From positions 186,001 through 250,000 of the forward strand of contig NZ_SPUW01000002.1 of the NCBI RefSeq assembly GCF_004959925.1: a DNA stretch of 64,000 nucleotides, written 5' to 3'. A model generated the notes under the pieces. It did no database searches. It was not told the DNA's origin and saw nothing but the letters and a program-made list of their open reading frames with translations. This DNA comes from Pseudooceanicola onchidii (GTDB lineage: Bacteria; Pseudomonadota; Alphaproteobacteria; Rhodobacterales; Rhodobacteraceae). Each line of letters starts with the position of its first letter. Positions within the stretch are counted from its first letter, which is position 1. A program made the position numbers and the translations under genes. Positions 41,557-50,580 of the stretch are shown piece after piece.

Positions 41557-42860
41557 CCGACCTCACCCCCCGCGAAATCGTATCGGAACTTGACCGGTTC
41601 ATCATTGGCCAGAAGGACGCCAAGCGCGCCGTGGCCGTGGCCCTGCGGTCGCGCTGGCGGCGTCGGCAACTGGCCGATGACCTGCGCGACGAGGTGTTTC
41701 CGAAAAACATCCTGATGATCGGACCGACCGGCGTCGGCAAGACCGAGATCTCGCGCCGCCTGGCCAAACTGGCCCGCGCGCCCTTCATCAAGGTCGAGGC
41801 AACCAAGTTCACCGAAGTCGGCTATGTCGGCCGGGACGTGGAACAGATCGTGCGTGACCTGATGGACAGCGCCATCGCCATGACCCGCGAACAGATGCGC
41901 GATGACGTGAAGGCCTCGGCGCACCAGATGGCCGAGGACCGCGTGATCGACGCGATCGCCGGGACCGACGCCCGCGACGGCACGCGCGAGATGTTTCGCA
42001 AGAAGCTGCGCAGTGGTGAACTGGACGATACCGAGATCGAGCTGGAGATCGCCGATACCTCGAACCCCATGGGAATGATGGATATTCCGGGACAACCCGG
42101 CAGCCAGATGGGGATGATGAACCTGGGCGATATCTTCGGCAAGGCGTTCGGCGGGCGCACGGTGAAGCGCAAGATGAAGGTGTCGGAAAGCTACGAGGTG
42201 CTGATCGGCGAAGAGGCCGACAAGCTGCTGGACGACGAAACCGTCAACCGCGCGGCGCTATCGGCGGTCGAGGAAAACGGCATCGTCTTCCTGGACGAGA
42301 TCGACAAGGTCTGCGCCCGGTCCGATGCGCGCGGCGGTGATGTCAGCCGCGAAGGCGTGCAGCGTGACCTGCTGCCTCTGATCGAAGGCACGACCGTTTC
42401 GACGAAGTACGGGCCGGTCAAGACCGACCATATCCTCTTTATCGCGTCGGGCGCCTTCCACGTCGCGAAACCATCGGACCTGTTGCCGGAACTGCAGGGC
42501 CGCCTGCCGATCCGGGTCGAGCTTCAGTCGCTGACCGAGGCCGATTTCGTGGCGATCCTGACGGAAACCGACAACGCCCTGACCCGCCAGTACACCGCCC
42601 TGATGCAGACCGAGGGCGTGACCGTCGACTTTACCGAGGACGGCATCGCCGCGCTCGCCCGGATCGCAGCCGAGGTAAACCAATCGGTCGAAAACATCGG
42701 CGCACGGCGACTTTACACGATCATGGAGCGGGTGTTCGAGGAACTCAGCTTCCATGCGCCGGACAAGGCGGGCGACACCATTTCGGTCGACGAAGCCTTC
42801 GTGCAGGACAATATCGGCAAGCTTGCGGCCTCGGCCGACCTGAGCCGTTACGTGCTGTGA
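41553..42860 (+). CDS. hslU: ATP-dependent protease ATPase subunit HslU
   Basis: A 435-residue AAA+ unfoldase that feeds substrates to HslV. Seen: [34 protein letters not shown] at the start, Walker [17 protein letters not shown] (about 57-72), [10 protein letters not shown] pore loop, Walker [11 protein letters not shown], sensor 2 [13 protein letters not shown], and the C-terminal tail LSRYVL that docks into HslV. Length normal. It overlaps the preceding membrane-protein gene by 4 nt. Confidence 0.98.
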   Translation: MTDLTPREIVSELDRFIIGQKDAKRAVAVALRSRWRRRQLADDLRDEVFPKNILMIGPTGVGKTEISRRLAKLARAPFIKVEATKFTEVGYVGRDVEQIVRDLMDSAIAMTREQMRDDVKASAHQMAEDRVIDAIAGTDARDGTREMFRKKLRSGELDDTEIELEIADTSNPMGMMDIPGQPGSQMGMMNLGDIFGKAFGGRTVKRKMKVSESYEVLIGEEADKLLDDETVNRAALSAVEENGIVFLDEIDKVCARSDARGGDVSREGVQRDLLPLIEGTTVSTKYGPVKTDHILFIASGAFHVAKPSDLLPELQGRLPIRVELQSLTEADFVAILTETDNALTRQYTALMQTEGVTVDFTEDGIAALARIAAEVNQSVENIGARRLYTIMERVFEELSFHAPDKAGDTISVDEAFVQDNIGKLAASADLSRYVL

Positions 42861-42890
42861 TCCCACTGGCGTGACCCCCGGGTTCGGGCT

Positions 42891-42911
42891 ATCGAAAGGG
42901 CGTCTTTCGAT
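42891..42911 (+). terminator. Hairpin between hslU and the downstream hydrolase gene
   Basis: ATCGAAAG (42891-42898) and CTTTCGAT (42904-42911) pair perfectly over 8 bp with a 5-nt loop, 30 nt after hslU and 12 nt before the next ATG. No T tract; it may instead shield the ribosome site of the following gene. Confidence 0.5.
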
Positions 42912-42923
42912 CAGGCCCGGACC

Positions 42924-44021
42924 ATGCGGATCTTACTGGCGTTCCTGTTGTCTTTCACGTTGGCGGCCTGTGCCGACCCGACAAACGCCCCGCTTGTTCC
43001 CGCCGCCGTCAATGTCGGGGACAGCCAGCAGGTGCTGGTGGTGACCAATCGGGCGCGTGAGGCCACCGGGTTTTACGGCGCGCACCGCAGCGATCGGTTC
43101 GAATACCTCGGGATCGACGTGTCGATTCCGACGGCGCGCAACCTTGGCGCCGTGCCGGTTTCCTATCGTCGGGCGGTGCCGGGCAAGCATTTCGTCATGA
43201 CCGACAGCCAGGGTCTTGGCGACCGGACGGGGTTTCGCACCGCGCTGCGCGACCGGTTGACCGCCCTGCCCCCGGCGCAGCGGGATATCACGATCTACGT
43301 GCACGGCTACAACAATGCCTTTGCCGATGGCGTGTTTCGCACCGCGCAGCTGGTCCATGACTTCGAACTTCACGGCCTGGCGCTTCACTATTCCTGGCCC
43401 AGCATCGCCCATCCGCTTGGTTATTCCCACGATCGGGACAGCCTGCTGTTCGCCCGTGACGGTCTAGAGGACATGCTGCGCGACGTCGCCCGATCCGGTG
43501 CGCGCAACGTGGTGATCGTCGGACATTCGCTGGGCGCCATGCTGGTGATGGAGGTGCTGCGCCAGATGGACATCGCCGAGCCGGGGCTGCCGGACCGGAT
43601 ACTGGACGGGGTGGTCCTGATCTCTCCGGACATCGACATCGATCTGTTCAAGGCGCAGGCGCATCGCATCCGCGCCCTGCCCCAGCCTTTCGCGATCTTC
43701 GTGTCGCAGAAAGACCGCGCCTTGCAGCTGTCGTCCCGGATCAACGGGCGGTCGACGCGTCTGGGCACGCTTGCCGATACCGAAACGATCGCGGATCTGA
43801 AGGTGACGGTGGTGGATGTGACGGCCTTCAGCGGCAAGCTGGCGGAATCGCATTTCACCGCAGGATCGTCACCGGCGCTGATCAAGCTGCTGTCGCGCAG
43901 TGCCGAGCTCGACAGCACCTTCACGACAACCACCGCGCGGCGGGGTGGATTGCCGGGCGTCGCGATTAGCGTGCAGAACGCAACACAGGTGATCCTGTCG
44001 CCGGGGCTGTTCGGGCTTTAA
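42924..44021 (+). CDS. Lipoprotein-type alpha/beta hydrolase (DUF900)
   Basis: A 365-residue protein starting with a lipoprotein signal (MRILLAFLLSFTLAACADP; lipobox LAAC, Cys17). The fold is alpha/beta hydrolase of the DUF900 type: IYVHGYNNAFADGVFRTAQLVHDF near the first strand and nucleophile Ser in VVIVGHSLGAMLVMEVL. Such proteins are predicted esterases or lipases exported to the envelope; substrates are unknown. Its TAA stop interlocks with the TAA of convergent smr in TTAA (44018-44021). Confidence 0.88.
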   Translation: MRILLAFLLSFTLAACADPTNAPLVPAAVNVGDSQQVLVVTNRAREATGFYGAHRSDRFEYLGIDVSIPTARNLGAVPVSYRRAVPGKHFVMTDSQGLGDRTGFRTALRDRLTALPPAQRDITIYVHGYNNAFADGVFRTAQLVHDFELHGLALHYSWPSIAHPLGYSHDRDSLLFARDGLEDMLRDVARSGARNVVIVGHSLGAMLVMEVLRQMDIAEPGLPDRILDGVVLISPDIDIDLFKAQAHRIRALPQPFAIFVSQKDRALQLSSRINGRSTRLGTLADTETIADLKVTVVDVTAFSGKLAESHFTAGSSPALIKLLSRSAELDSTFTTTTARRGGLPGVAISVQNATQVILSPGLFGL

Positions 44022-44599
44022 CGCAGCCGCTTGAGATAGACGTAGTAGGCCCCGCCCCCGCCGTGGCTGACATGCGCGGGCGTGATCTGAAGCACCAGTT
44101 GCGACAGCGGCGGAACGGACAACCAATGTGGCACATTGTGGCGCAGAACCCCGCGCCGGACGGGGATCGGGCCGTCTTCGTCGCGATCCTTGCCCTTGCC
44201 CGTGATCACCAGCACCAGCCGTTTCCCTTCCGACGCCGATCGCATGATGAACCCGGTCAGGGCGGGGTGGGCACGATCCATGGTCATGCCGTGCAGGTCG
44301 ATCCGGCCTTCGGGGCGCAGCTTGCCGCGTTTCATCTTGGTGTGGGTCTTGCGATCCATCCGCACGGGGGCGTTGCGCACGCGGTCGCTGACCGTGCCCA
44401 TCAGATCATGCGGCGGCGATGTGCCCTGCGCCCCCTGCCCCAGCCGGAATGTAGGGATCGGATCGGGCTGCGCCACGGGCTTGCGCGGTTTGGACCCCGG
44501 CTTGACCTCGTCGCGCGGACGCGGACGGTGCATCCGTTCCGCGGTCTCGGCGACCCGGTTCCAGAGGTCGAGTTCATCCGGGCGCAGGCGGCGGCTCAT
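44018..44599 (-). CDS. smr: Smr-domain protein (MutS2-type small nuclease domain)
   Basis: A 193-residue protein: basic N-terminal half, then an Smr domain with IDLHGMTMDRAHPAL (DLHG motif), VLVITGKGKD and VLRHNVPHWLS. Smr domains nick DNA or cleave RNA; free-standing alphaproteobacterial members are of unknown target. It follows mltA by a 4-nt overlap (ATGA), at the end of a tim44-mltA-smr operon. Confidence 0.93.
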   Translation of the reverse strand: MSRRLRPDELDLWNRVAETAERMHRPRPRDEVKPGSKPRKPVAQPDPIPTFRLGQGAQGTSPPHDLMGTVSDRVRNAPVRMDRKTHTKMKRGKLRPEGRIDLHGMTMDRAHPALTGFIMRSASEGKRLVLVITGKGKDRDEDGPIPVRRGVLRHNVPHWLSVPPLSQLVLQITPAHVSHGGGGAYYVYLKRLR

Positions 44600-45630
44600 A
44601 GCCGGTCCTCGGGCAGCATGGCATAGGCGCGCTGGATCGGCAGAAGCACAACCATCCGTCCGGGATCACGCAGCCGTCCGGCCGCGCGACCGGCCTTGTC
44701 ACCGGTGCCCATGAAGATGTCGGCGCGTTGCGGCCCCTTGATCGCGGACCCGGTGTCCTGCGCGACCATCAGGCGATGCATCGGGACGTTGCCTGCCTTT
44801 TCGATCCAGACCGGGGCACCCAGCGGCGTGAACTGAGGATCGACCGCAATCGACCGCCCCGCCGTGACCGACCGCATCATGGCACCCACCGGGCCATCTT
44901 CGTGCGCAACCGTATCGACCACGCGAAAGAATACGTAGGACGGGTTGTGACGCAGCAGTTCGGCCCCATCGACAGGATTGCGCCGCACCCAGTTCTTGAT
45001 GACCTGGGCCGAAACCTGATGCGCGGAATAGACACCGCGCCGGACCAGTTCCTGCCCGATGGATTTATAGTCGTGGCCGTTCTTGCCGCCATAGCCGACG
45101 CGAAGCACATCTCCAGACGGCAGGCGGATGCGGCCGGACCCCTGGATCTGCAGGAAGAACAGTTCGACCGGGTCGTCGACCCAGGCGATCTCCAACCCGC
45201 GGCCGGTCAACGCGCCAGTTGTTTCGATCTCGCGCCGCGACAGCCAGGGGCGGTCCCGGGCTTCGGGCGGCAGGCGATAGATCGGATAGCGGAAACGGCC
45301 GGTGCGGATCAGAGATCCGTCAAGCTCGGGTTCGAAATATCCGGTGAACAGGGCCTGATCCTCGTCCCCGATCAGGACCGGGGTGAAGAACAGCTCAAAG
45401 AAGGTGCGTGCGTTGGTCTGCTGCGCGGCCATGGCGCAGATCGGCTGCCAATCGGGCGCCGTCAGATCAGGGCAGGTGTTCAGGAAGGTGCGAAGGGCGG
45501 CGGAATGGTCATCCTCGGCCCAGCCGGACAGGTCGGAATAGTCGAGGATCTTCAGCGACGTGTCCGACGCCGCCCCCGCGTTCGGCAGGGTCAGCGCGGC
45601 CAGCAGGGCTGCCAGCCGCACCAGCGTCAT
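44596..45630 (-). CDS. mltA: Membrane-bound lytic murein transglycosylase A
   Basis: A 344-residue periplasmic enzyme (signal peptide MTLVRLAALLAALTLPNAGA; no clear lipobox Cys, unlike E. coli MltA). Seen: FTGYFEPELDGS, the MltA domain SGRIRLPSGDVLRVGYGGKNGHDYKSIG and the 3D domain ending AQDTGSAIKGPQRADIFMG, which holds the catalytic Asp. It cleaves the peptidoglycan glycan strand to 1,6-anhydro-MurNAc, which the AmgK-MurU route of this window could recycle. It overlaps both tim44 and smr by 4 nt. Confidence 0.95.
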   Translation of the reverse strand: MTLVRLAALLAALTLPNAGAASDTSLKILDYSDLSGWAEDDHSAALRTFLNTCPDLTAPDWQPICAMAAQQTNARTFFELFFTPVLIGDEDQALFTGYFEPELDGSLIRTGRFRYPIYRLPPEARDRPWLSRREIETTGALTGRGLEIAWVDDPVELFFLQIQGSGRIRLPSGDVLRVGYGGKNGHDYKSIGQELVRRGVYSAHQVSAQVIKNWVRRNPVDGAELLRHNPSYVFFRVVDTVAHEDGPVGAMMRSVTAGRSIAVDPQFTPLGAPVWIEKAGNVPMHRLMVAQDTGSAIKGPQRADIFMGTGDKAGRAAGRLRDPGRMVVLLPIQRAYAMLPEDRL

Positions 45631-46286
45631 TCGCCCGTGGCGACAAGTTGCCAGTTGGGATCGTTGGTGCCCATGGCGCGGGCAAAGGTCCAGACGTCGC
45701 GCTGGGTCTTCACGGCCTTCGGATCGCCTTCGATCACCTCGCCGGCGCGGTCGCGCACGGCGAAGGTCAGCTGCCCGACAAAACGCACGGTCAGTTCGCC
45801 TTCGTTGGTGGCGTCGTCGAATTCGGCATCCACCAGCTGCAGTTCCTTCACGCCGACGAAATCGGATTCGACGCTCAGACCCTTGGCATCGCGGTCGTTC
45901 ACGACGAAGGCAAAGCTTTCGTAGACCTCGTGCGACAGGAACGGCTTGATGTCTTCCATCTCACCCCGTTCGAACCCCATCAGGATCATCTCATAGGCGC
46001 CGCGGGCACCGGACAGGAATTCCGAGACCGAGAATCCCGGCTCGATCGCCTTCATCTTGGCCAGGGCTTCGGCGGCAGGGCTGTCGGCAGGAACGTGATC
46101 GGCGATGTCCGGATCCGGCCCGCCTTCGATCACCTCGAAGTCGTTGCGACGATCCGGCGCAGGGTCGGATTTGGGCACGGGTGTCTTTTCAAACCCCTCG
46201 CGCGTGCCCAGAACGCTGCGCAACCGAAGGATCAGAAAAACGGCAATCCCGGCAAGGACGAGCAGCTGTAAGATCGGCGAATTCAT
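45627..46286 (-). CDS. Tim44/TimA-domain inner-membrane-anchored protein
   Basis: A 219-residue protein with one N-terminal helix (about 4-24, ILQLLVLAGIAVFLILRLRSVLG) and a Tim44-like domain (about 70-218; IEPGFSVSEFLSGARGAYEMILMGFERGEM). Alphaproteobacterial Tim44-type proteins (TimA in Caulobacter) are homologous to the mitochondrial import motor anchor, but their bacterial task is not established. The start at 46286 follows AAGGGG and gives the membrane anchor; longer in-frame starts up to 46418 overlap the fxsA region. It is cotranscribed with mltA and smr, suggesting an envelope role. Confidence 0.9.
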   Translation of the reverse strand: MNSPILQLLVLAGIAVFLILRLRSVLGTREGFEKTPVPKSDPAPDRRNDFEVIEGGPDPDIADHVPADSPAAEALAKMKAIEPGFSVSEFLSGARGAYEMILMGFERGEMEDIKPFLSHEVYESFAFVVNDRDAKGLSVESDFVGVKELQLVDAEFDDATNEGELTVRFVGQLTFAVRDRAGEVIEGDPKAVKTQRDVWTFARAMGTNDPNWQLVATGE

Positions 46287-46399
46287 CGATACCCCTTGGG
46301 CTGGTTTCTGCCCGGAGCATGGAAAGTGCCCGGGTTCGTTCTTATGTAGGTGACAGGTTACGGTAAGTCTACCGCACCGCACAAAACCCGGAGGTCGCC

Positions 46400-46897
46400 A
46401 TGTGGCTCTTGCTGGCATTCATTGCCGTCCCGATGATCGAGATCGCGCTGTTCATTCAGGTGGGCGGGTTGATCGGGCTGGGCTGGACCCTGCTGATCGT
46501 CCTTGGCACCGCGTTGCTGGGCACCTGGCTGGTTCGGGCGCAGGGGGCCATGGCCCTGAACAACCTGCGCCGCAGTTTCAATGAATTGCGCGACCCGTCC
46601 GAACCGCTGGCCGATGCCGCGATGATCCTGGTCGCCGGCGTTCTGCTTCTGACGCCCGGGTTCTTCACCGACGCCGTGGGCTTTGCCCTGCTGACACCGC
46701 CGGTGCGCCATGCCGCGTTCAAATGGCTTCGCAGGAATGTGAAGGTCGCGTCCTTCAGCATGGGTGCCGAACAGGCCCGCCCGCAGCCGCATCGCGCAGG
46801 CCCTGCCCGGGATGACGTGATCGATGGCACCTATCACGAGGTCGAGCCGCCCAAGCGTCCGACGCACAACCCGTCGTCGGGGTGGACCCGGCACTGA
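46400..46897 (+). CDS. fxsA: FxsA family membrane protein
   Basis: A 165-residue cytoplasmic-membrane protein beginning MWLLLAFIAVPMIEIALFIQ, with three helices (about 3-20, 25-45, 72-92) and the conserved LADAAMILVAGVLLLTPGFFTDAVG stretch. E. coli FxsA relieves exclusion of phage T7 by the F plasmid when overproduced; its normal role is unknown. GGAGG precedes the ATG. It diverges from the tim44 gene across 113 bp. Confidence 0.92.
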   Translation: MWLLLAFIAVPMIEIALFIQVGGLIGLGWTLLIVLGTALLGTWLVRAQGAMALNNLRRSFNELRDPSEPLADAAMILVAGVLLLTPGFFTDAVGFALLTPPVRHAAFKWLRRNVKVASFSMGAEQARPQPHRAGPARDDVIDGTYHEVEPPKRPTHNPSSGWTRH

Positions 46898-46974
46898 TCG
46901 GCGGAAAGCATTGAGACACGGTCGGCATCCTGATAATGGGCATGTCGACCGAAAAACCCTTTGGGAGAGTTATT

Positions 46975-47463
46975 ATGGCGGAAAACGCGAACGGTGCGGC
47001 GCAGGAAGCCCCGCAAGTGAAAATGAACGTGCTGACCCAGTACGTGCGCGACATGTCCTTCGAAAACATTCTGGCGCGCAAGCAGGCCTCGGGCCAGGTG
47101 CAGCCGGACGTGAAGGTGCAGGTGGCGCTGGACGCCCAGAAGCGTGACGCCGCGAACCAGTACGAAGTGACGATCAAGCTGACCGTGCGGTCGAACGCAC
47201 AGGGCACCGAAGACCCGCTGTTCGTGCTCGAGCTGGAATATGTCGGCCTGTTCAACATCGAAGGCGTGCCGGACGATCAGCTGCACCCGTTCCTTCTGAT
47301 CGAATGCCCGCGGATGATCTTCCCCTTCGTGCGCCGCATCGTGTCCGACGTGACCCGCGACGGTGGCTTCCCGCCGCTGAACCTCGACAACATCGATTTC
47401 GTCGGCCTCTACCGGACCGAACTTCAGCGCCGCGCCGCAGAACAGCCCGCAGCCCAGGCCTGA
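46975..47463 (+). CDS. secB: Protein-export chaperone SecB
   Basis: A 162-residue cytosolic tetrameric chaperone holding preproteins unfolded for SecA. Seen: KMNVLTQYVRDMSFENILA, VELEYVGLFNIEGVP-type segment and the C-terminal half IECPRMIFPFVRRIVSDVTRDGGFPPLNLDNIDF. The start at 46975 gives the usual N-terminus and follows GGGAGAG; an in-frame ATG at 46936 would add 13 atypical residues. It ends 2 nt before the convergent dnaQ stop. Confidence 0.97.
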   Translation: MAENANGAAQEAPQVKMNVLTQYVRDMSFENILARKQASGQVQPDVKVQVALDAQKRDAANQYEVTIKLTVRSNAQGTEDPLFVLELEYVGLFNIEGVPDDQLHPFLLIECPRMIFPFVRRIVSDVTRDGGFPPLNLDNIDFVGLYRTELQRRAAEQPAAQA

Positions 47464-47465
47464 TT

Positions 47466-48158
47466 TCAGGACTGAAACTGCTTCCAGACAGCGCCGTCGC
47501 CCAGCTTGGCCACAAATTCGGCATGGGCGGCGGCTTCTTCTTCCGTGATGCGTGACGGAAGAGGCGTGGGTCGCGGACGCGGACGCCAGTCGTCGTCGTC
47601 CGACCCGTTCGATCCGCGCGATGTCGTGGACAGGCCGAAATCCGGCTGCTTGCCCCCGATCAGTTCCAGATAGACTTCCGCCAGGATCTCACTGTCGAGA
47701 AGCGCGCCGTGCAGCGTCCGCGAGGAGTTGTCGATGCCGAACCGACGGCACAGCGCATCGAGCGAGGCAGGCGAGCCGGGGAAGCGTTGCCGGGCGATGG
47801 CCAGCGTGTCGATCGCCTGATCGAACGGCAGCTGGCGCAGGTTGAGCCAGCCAAGTTCGGCGTTCAGGAATTTCATGTCGAAGCTGGCGTTGTGGATCAC
47901 CAGCTTGTCGTTCTGGACGAAATCCAGGAACCCCTGCGCGATCTCGGCGAATTTCGGTTTGTCGCGCAGAAAATCATCGCCCAGCCCGTGAACCTCGAAG
48001 GCCTCCTGCGGCATGCCACGTTCGGGATTGATATAGACGTGGTAGGTCTTGCCGGTGGCGACGTGGTTCCACAGTTCGACCGCGCCGATTTCGACGATCC
48101 GGTCGCCCTGTTGGGGATCGAAGCCTGTCGTTTCCGTATCAAGGACAATCTCACGCAT
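47466..48158 (-). CDS. dnaQ: DNA polymerase III epsilon subunit (3'-5' proofreading exonuclease)
   Basis: A 230-residue DEDDh exonuclease: ExoI REIVLDTETTGFDPQQGDRIVEIGAVE, ExoII HNASFDMKFLNAELG, ExoIII HGALLDSEILAEVYLELIGG. The C-terminal tail after residue 185 would bind the alpha subunit. Start at 48158 is inside the coaE stop (8-nt overlap ATGCGTGA). It is the last gene of the origin-proximal maf-aroE-coaE-dnaQ operon, a conserved alphaproteobacterial order. Confidence 0.97.
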   Translation of the reverse strand: MREIVLDTETTGFDPQQGDRIVEIGAVELWNHVATGKTYHVYINPERGMPQEAFEVHGLGDDFLRDKPKFAEIAQGFLDFVQNDKLVIHNASFDMKFLNAELGWLNLRQLPFDQAIDTLAIARQRFPGSPASLDALCRRFGIDNSSRTLHGALLDSEILAEVYLELIGGKQPDFGLSTTSRGSNGSDDDDWRPRPRPTPLPSRITEEEAAAHAEFVAKLGDGAVWKQFQS

Positions 48159-48744
48159 TTTCGATCTTTTCCCTGATTTTCGCGACAATGGCCCGGACCT
48201 GATCGCGGGCATGGTCGAGAGTATCGGTGATGATGACGTGATCCGCCAGTGCGCGCTTTTCCGCATCCGGCATCTGCTTTTCGCGGATCATGTCGAACTG
48301 CGCTTCGGTCATGGTGCCGCGGGCGAGCACCCTGTCGCGCTGCGTGTCGGCGTCGACGGAAACGCAGACCGTGGTATCGACCAGCTTGTGACCGCTGCCT
48401 TCGAACAGAAGCGGAATGTCGAGCACGACGATGTCCGCGTCGGTCGCGGCGATGAAGGCCTGGCGATCTTCGGCGACAAGCGGATGCACGATCTGTTCGA
48501 TGCGGCGCAGGGCGGTCGGGTCGGCAGCGATCGCCGCCTTGAGCCGATCGCGAGACACCGCGCCATCGATGATCGCGTCCGGAAAGGCCACCTGCATGGG
48601 ACCGACGGCCGCACCGCCCGGAGAGTAGAGGCGATGCACGGCGGCGTCAGCATCCCAGACGGCACAGCCTTCTTCGGCAAACAGCTTGGCCGTGGTCGAT
48701 TTCCCCATGCCGATGGATCCGGTCAGACCGACAAGATAGGTCAT
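48151..48744 (-). CDS. coaE: Dephospho-CoA kinase
   Basis: A 197-residue P-loop kinase for the last step of coenzyme A synthesis. Seen: Walker A VGLTGSIGMGKSTTAKLFAE (5-24), WDADAAVHRLYSPGGAAV and VLDIPLLFEGSGHKLVD. ATG overlaps the aroE stop (ATGA). Confidence 0.97.
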   Translation of the reverse strand: MTYLVGLTGSIGMGKSTTAKLFAEEGCAVWDADAAVHRLYSPGGAAVGPMQVAFPDAIIDGAVSRDRLKAAIAADPTALRRIEQIVHPLVAEDRQAFIAATDADIVVLDIPLLFEGSGHKLVDTTVCVSVDADTQRDRVLARGTMTEAQFDMIREKQMPDAEKRALADHVIITDTLDHARDQVRAIVAKIREKIENA

Positions 48745-49577
48745 GCCAGCACCGCCTTTCGGGTTTCTTCGGTCACCTCGGGGCGCACACCGAACCAGCG
48801 TTCGAACCCGGGCACCGCCTGATGCAGCAACATGCCAAGGCCGTCGACGGTCGTGCAGCCCACCTGGGACGCGGTCTTGAGGAGTTCGGTCTGCAAAGGC
48901 GTATAGACGATGTCGGTGACCAGGTGATCCGGCGACAGCGCCGCGAGGTCGAGCAGAAGGGGATCCTTGCCCGCCATCCCGAGGGACGTCGTGTTGACCA
49001 CGGTCAGGCAGTCGGTGATCTGCGCGGCGGCATCCGCCCAGTCGACCACGGTTACGGCAGGACCAAAGGTGGTCGCCAGATCCTTTGCCCGGGTGCGGGT
49101 GCGGTTGGTCAGCCGGATCTCGGGGACGCCAGCGTCGAGCAGCGCGACGATGATCGCGCGGGCCGCGCCGCCGGCGCCAAGGACCAGCGCGGGCGCAGAG
49201 GCGGGCTGCCAGTCCGGCGCATCCTGATGGAGGTTCGAGATAAATCCATACGCATCGGTATTGTCTGCATGGATCACGCCATCGTCTTGAAACGTCACGG
49301 TATTTGCGGCGCCGATCCGCCGAGCGGTATCTGTCACGACATCGGCAATTTTCAGAACCTGTTCCTTGTGGGGCAGGGTGACGTTCGCGCCGACGAACCC
49401 CATCCGGGCCATGGTGCGCAGGACGGTTTCGAAATCTTCGGGCTCGACATGCGCGGGAACGTAGTGGCCCGGCAGGTCATGCTGGGTCAGCCAATGCCGG
49501 AACAGGTGCGGCGACCGGGAATGGGCGGCGGGGCAGCCGATGACGGCGGCCAGGGGGATGCGGGGCAGGGCGGTCAC
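48741..49577 (-). CDS. aroE: Shikimate dehydrogenase
   Basis: A 278-residue NADP-dependent enzyme reducing 3-dehydroshikimate. Seen: substrate-binding [11 protein letters not shown], catalytic Lys in [15 protein letters not shown]-binding [17 protein letters not shown] and a C-terminal [15 protein letters not shown]. The start is GTG at 49577 within GTGA, overlapping the maf stop. Confidence 0.96.
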   Translation of the reverse strand: MTALPRIPLAAVIGCPAAHSRSPHLFRHWLTQHDLPGHYVPAHVEPEDFETVLRTMARMGFVGANVTLPHKEQVLKIADVVTDTARRIGAANTVTFQDDGVIHADNTDAYGFISNLHQDAPDWQPASAPALVLGAGGAARAIIVALLDAGVPEIRLTNRTRTRAKDLATTFGPAVTVVDWADAAAQITDCLTVVNTTSLGMAGKDPLLLDLAALSPDHLVTDIVYTPLQTELLKTASQVGCTTVDGLGMLLHQAVPGFERWFGVRPEVTEETRKAVLA

Positions 49578-50170
49578 TGGTCGATCACTCCTCGATCGGC
49601 GAGGTATGTCAGAAGGGGAAGATATGGCAGGCCGAGGACCGAAAAATAATCTCCGTCGATCCGTGCAAAAAGCCGCGCCCCTTCGGCTTCGACCATGTAG
49701 CAGCCGACCGACTGGCCGACCGTAGGCCAGTTGCGGGCCAGATAGGCGTCGAAAAAGGCGTCGGACAGCGGGCGCATGGTCAGTCGCGCCTCGCCCACGA
49801 ACCGCCAGATCGGGCGGGCTTCGTGGAAGATGACGGCTGCTGAGTGGAGCTTGTGCGTCTTGCCGGAGAGCTGGCGAAGATGGTCGGCGGCCTCATCGCG
49901 GGTGGTCGCCTTGGACATCAACTGACCTTCAAGGTCGAGCACCTGGTCACAGCCCAGCACGAAATCCTCCGGGCATTTCTGACCCATGCGCTGTGCCTTG
50001 GCCTCGGCCAGGGCGTCGGCGATGTCGCGGGGACGGGTGCCTTCGGCCAGCAGTGATTGCTTGATCGTCTCTTCGTCGACCGGAGCGGTCCGCACGGTGA
50101 AGGGCACGTTGGCGCGGGTCAGAAGCTCGGCCCGGATGGCAGAGCCGGAGGCAAGGATCAGGTCCGGCAT
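49574..50170 (-). CDS. maf: Maf-family nucleotide pyrophosphatase
   Basis: A 198-residue Maf protein: [21 protein letters not shown] at the start, then [10 protein letters not shown] and [13 protein letters not shown]. Maf enzymes hydrolyse non-canonical or pyrimidine NTPs; the exact subfamily (dTTP/UTP versus m7GTP) cannot be judged by eye. It is the first gene left of the proposed origin: its ATG (50170-50168) shares a base with an exact DnaA box. Confidence 0.95.
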   Translation of the reverse strand: MPDLILASGSAIRAELLTRANVPFTVRTAPVDEETIKQSLLAEGTRPRDIADALAEAKAQRMGQKCPEDFVLGCDQVLDLEGQLMSKATTRDEAADHLRQLSGKTHKLHSAAVIFHEARPIWRFVGEARLTMRPLSDAFFDAYLARNWPTVGQSVGCYMVEAEGARLFARIDGDYFSVLGLPYLPLLTYLADRGVIDQ

Positions 50171-50178
50171 GTGGATAA
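50170..50178 (-). promoter_or_regulatory. DnaA box, exact
   Basis: TGTGGATAA on the plus strand is the reverse complement of the consensus TTATCCACA. It overlaps the first base of the maf start codon. Confidence 0.85.
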
Positions 50179-50192
50179 CTTCCGGGATTACG

Positions 50193-50207
50193 TTAGGAGT
50201 TTGTTAA
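50193..50207. promoter_or_regulatory. CtrA-like binding motif
   Basis: TTAG-N7-TTAA differs by one base from the CtrA consensus TTAA-N7-TTAA, and lies 15 bp from the exact DnaA box. In Caulobacter CtrA sites in the origin repress replication; whether CtrA acts here is unknown. Confidence 0.4.
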
Positions 50208-50467
50208 GGACTGTTTCTGTAAGATCCACAGACCGGAGACAAGGGGTGGGAAACCATCCCCGTTCTCCCGCGCCATCCCTGCATCCATCCCTCTGGGGGG
50301 AAGGATAACTTGGGTGGCGTGGATGACACCTGTCTTCCCCGCATCATCCCGAACTTGCCACAGAGATTATCCCAAGACCCATCTGGACCGGGATTAAGAC
50401 GCAAATCATTGTTTTGAATTGGTTTATTCTGAGGTCTTACACAGACCACGGGCAAGTTCACACATGG

Positions 50468-50476
50468 TCATCCACA
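50468..50476 (+). promoter_or_regulatory. DnaA box, one mismatch
   Basis: TCATCCACA differs from TTATCCACA at the second base. It begins the densest cluster of box-like sequences in the gap. Confidence 0.65.
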
Positions 50477-50515
50477 GGATGTGGCAGAATGTGGGCAAGA
50501 TTGTGGCGAAGCAGG

Positions 50516-50524
50516 TAATCCACA
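50516..50524 (+). promoter_or_regulatory. DnaA box, one mismatch, next to the AT-rich tract
   Basis: TAATCCACA differs from the consensus at the second base. It lies about 15 bp from the AT-rich stretch at 50539-50580, the expected arrangement of a box bordering an unwinding element. Confidence 0.65.
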
Positions 50525-50538
50525 GGTTTTGGCGTCCC

Positions 50539-50580
50539 TACAATATTCATCAATCTTTTCTTCTTTTATATTTATTATTA
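50539..50580. other. AT-rich tract, candidate DNA unwinding element
   Basis: About 42 bp composed almost entirely of A and T with pyrimidine-rich runs (CTTTTCTTCTTTTATATTTA), exceptional in this high-GC sequence, directly adjoining the DnaA-box cluster and ending at the hemJ ribosome-binding site. Confidence 0.65.
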
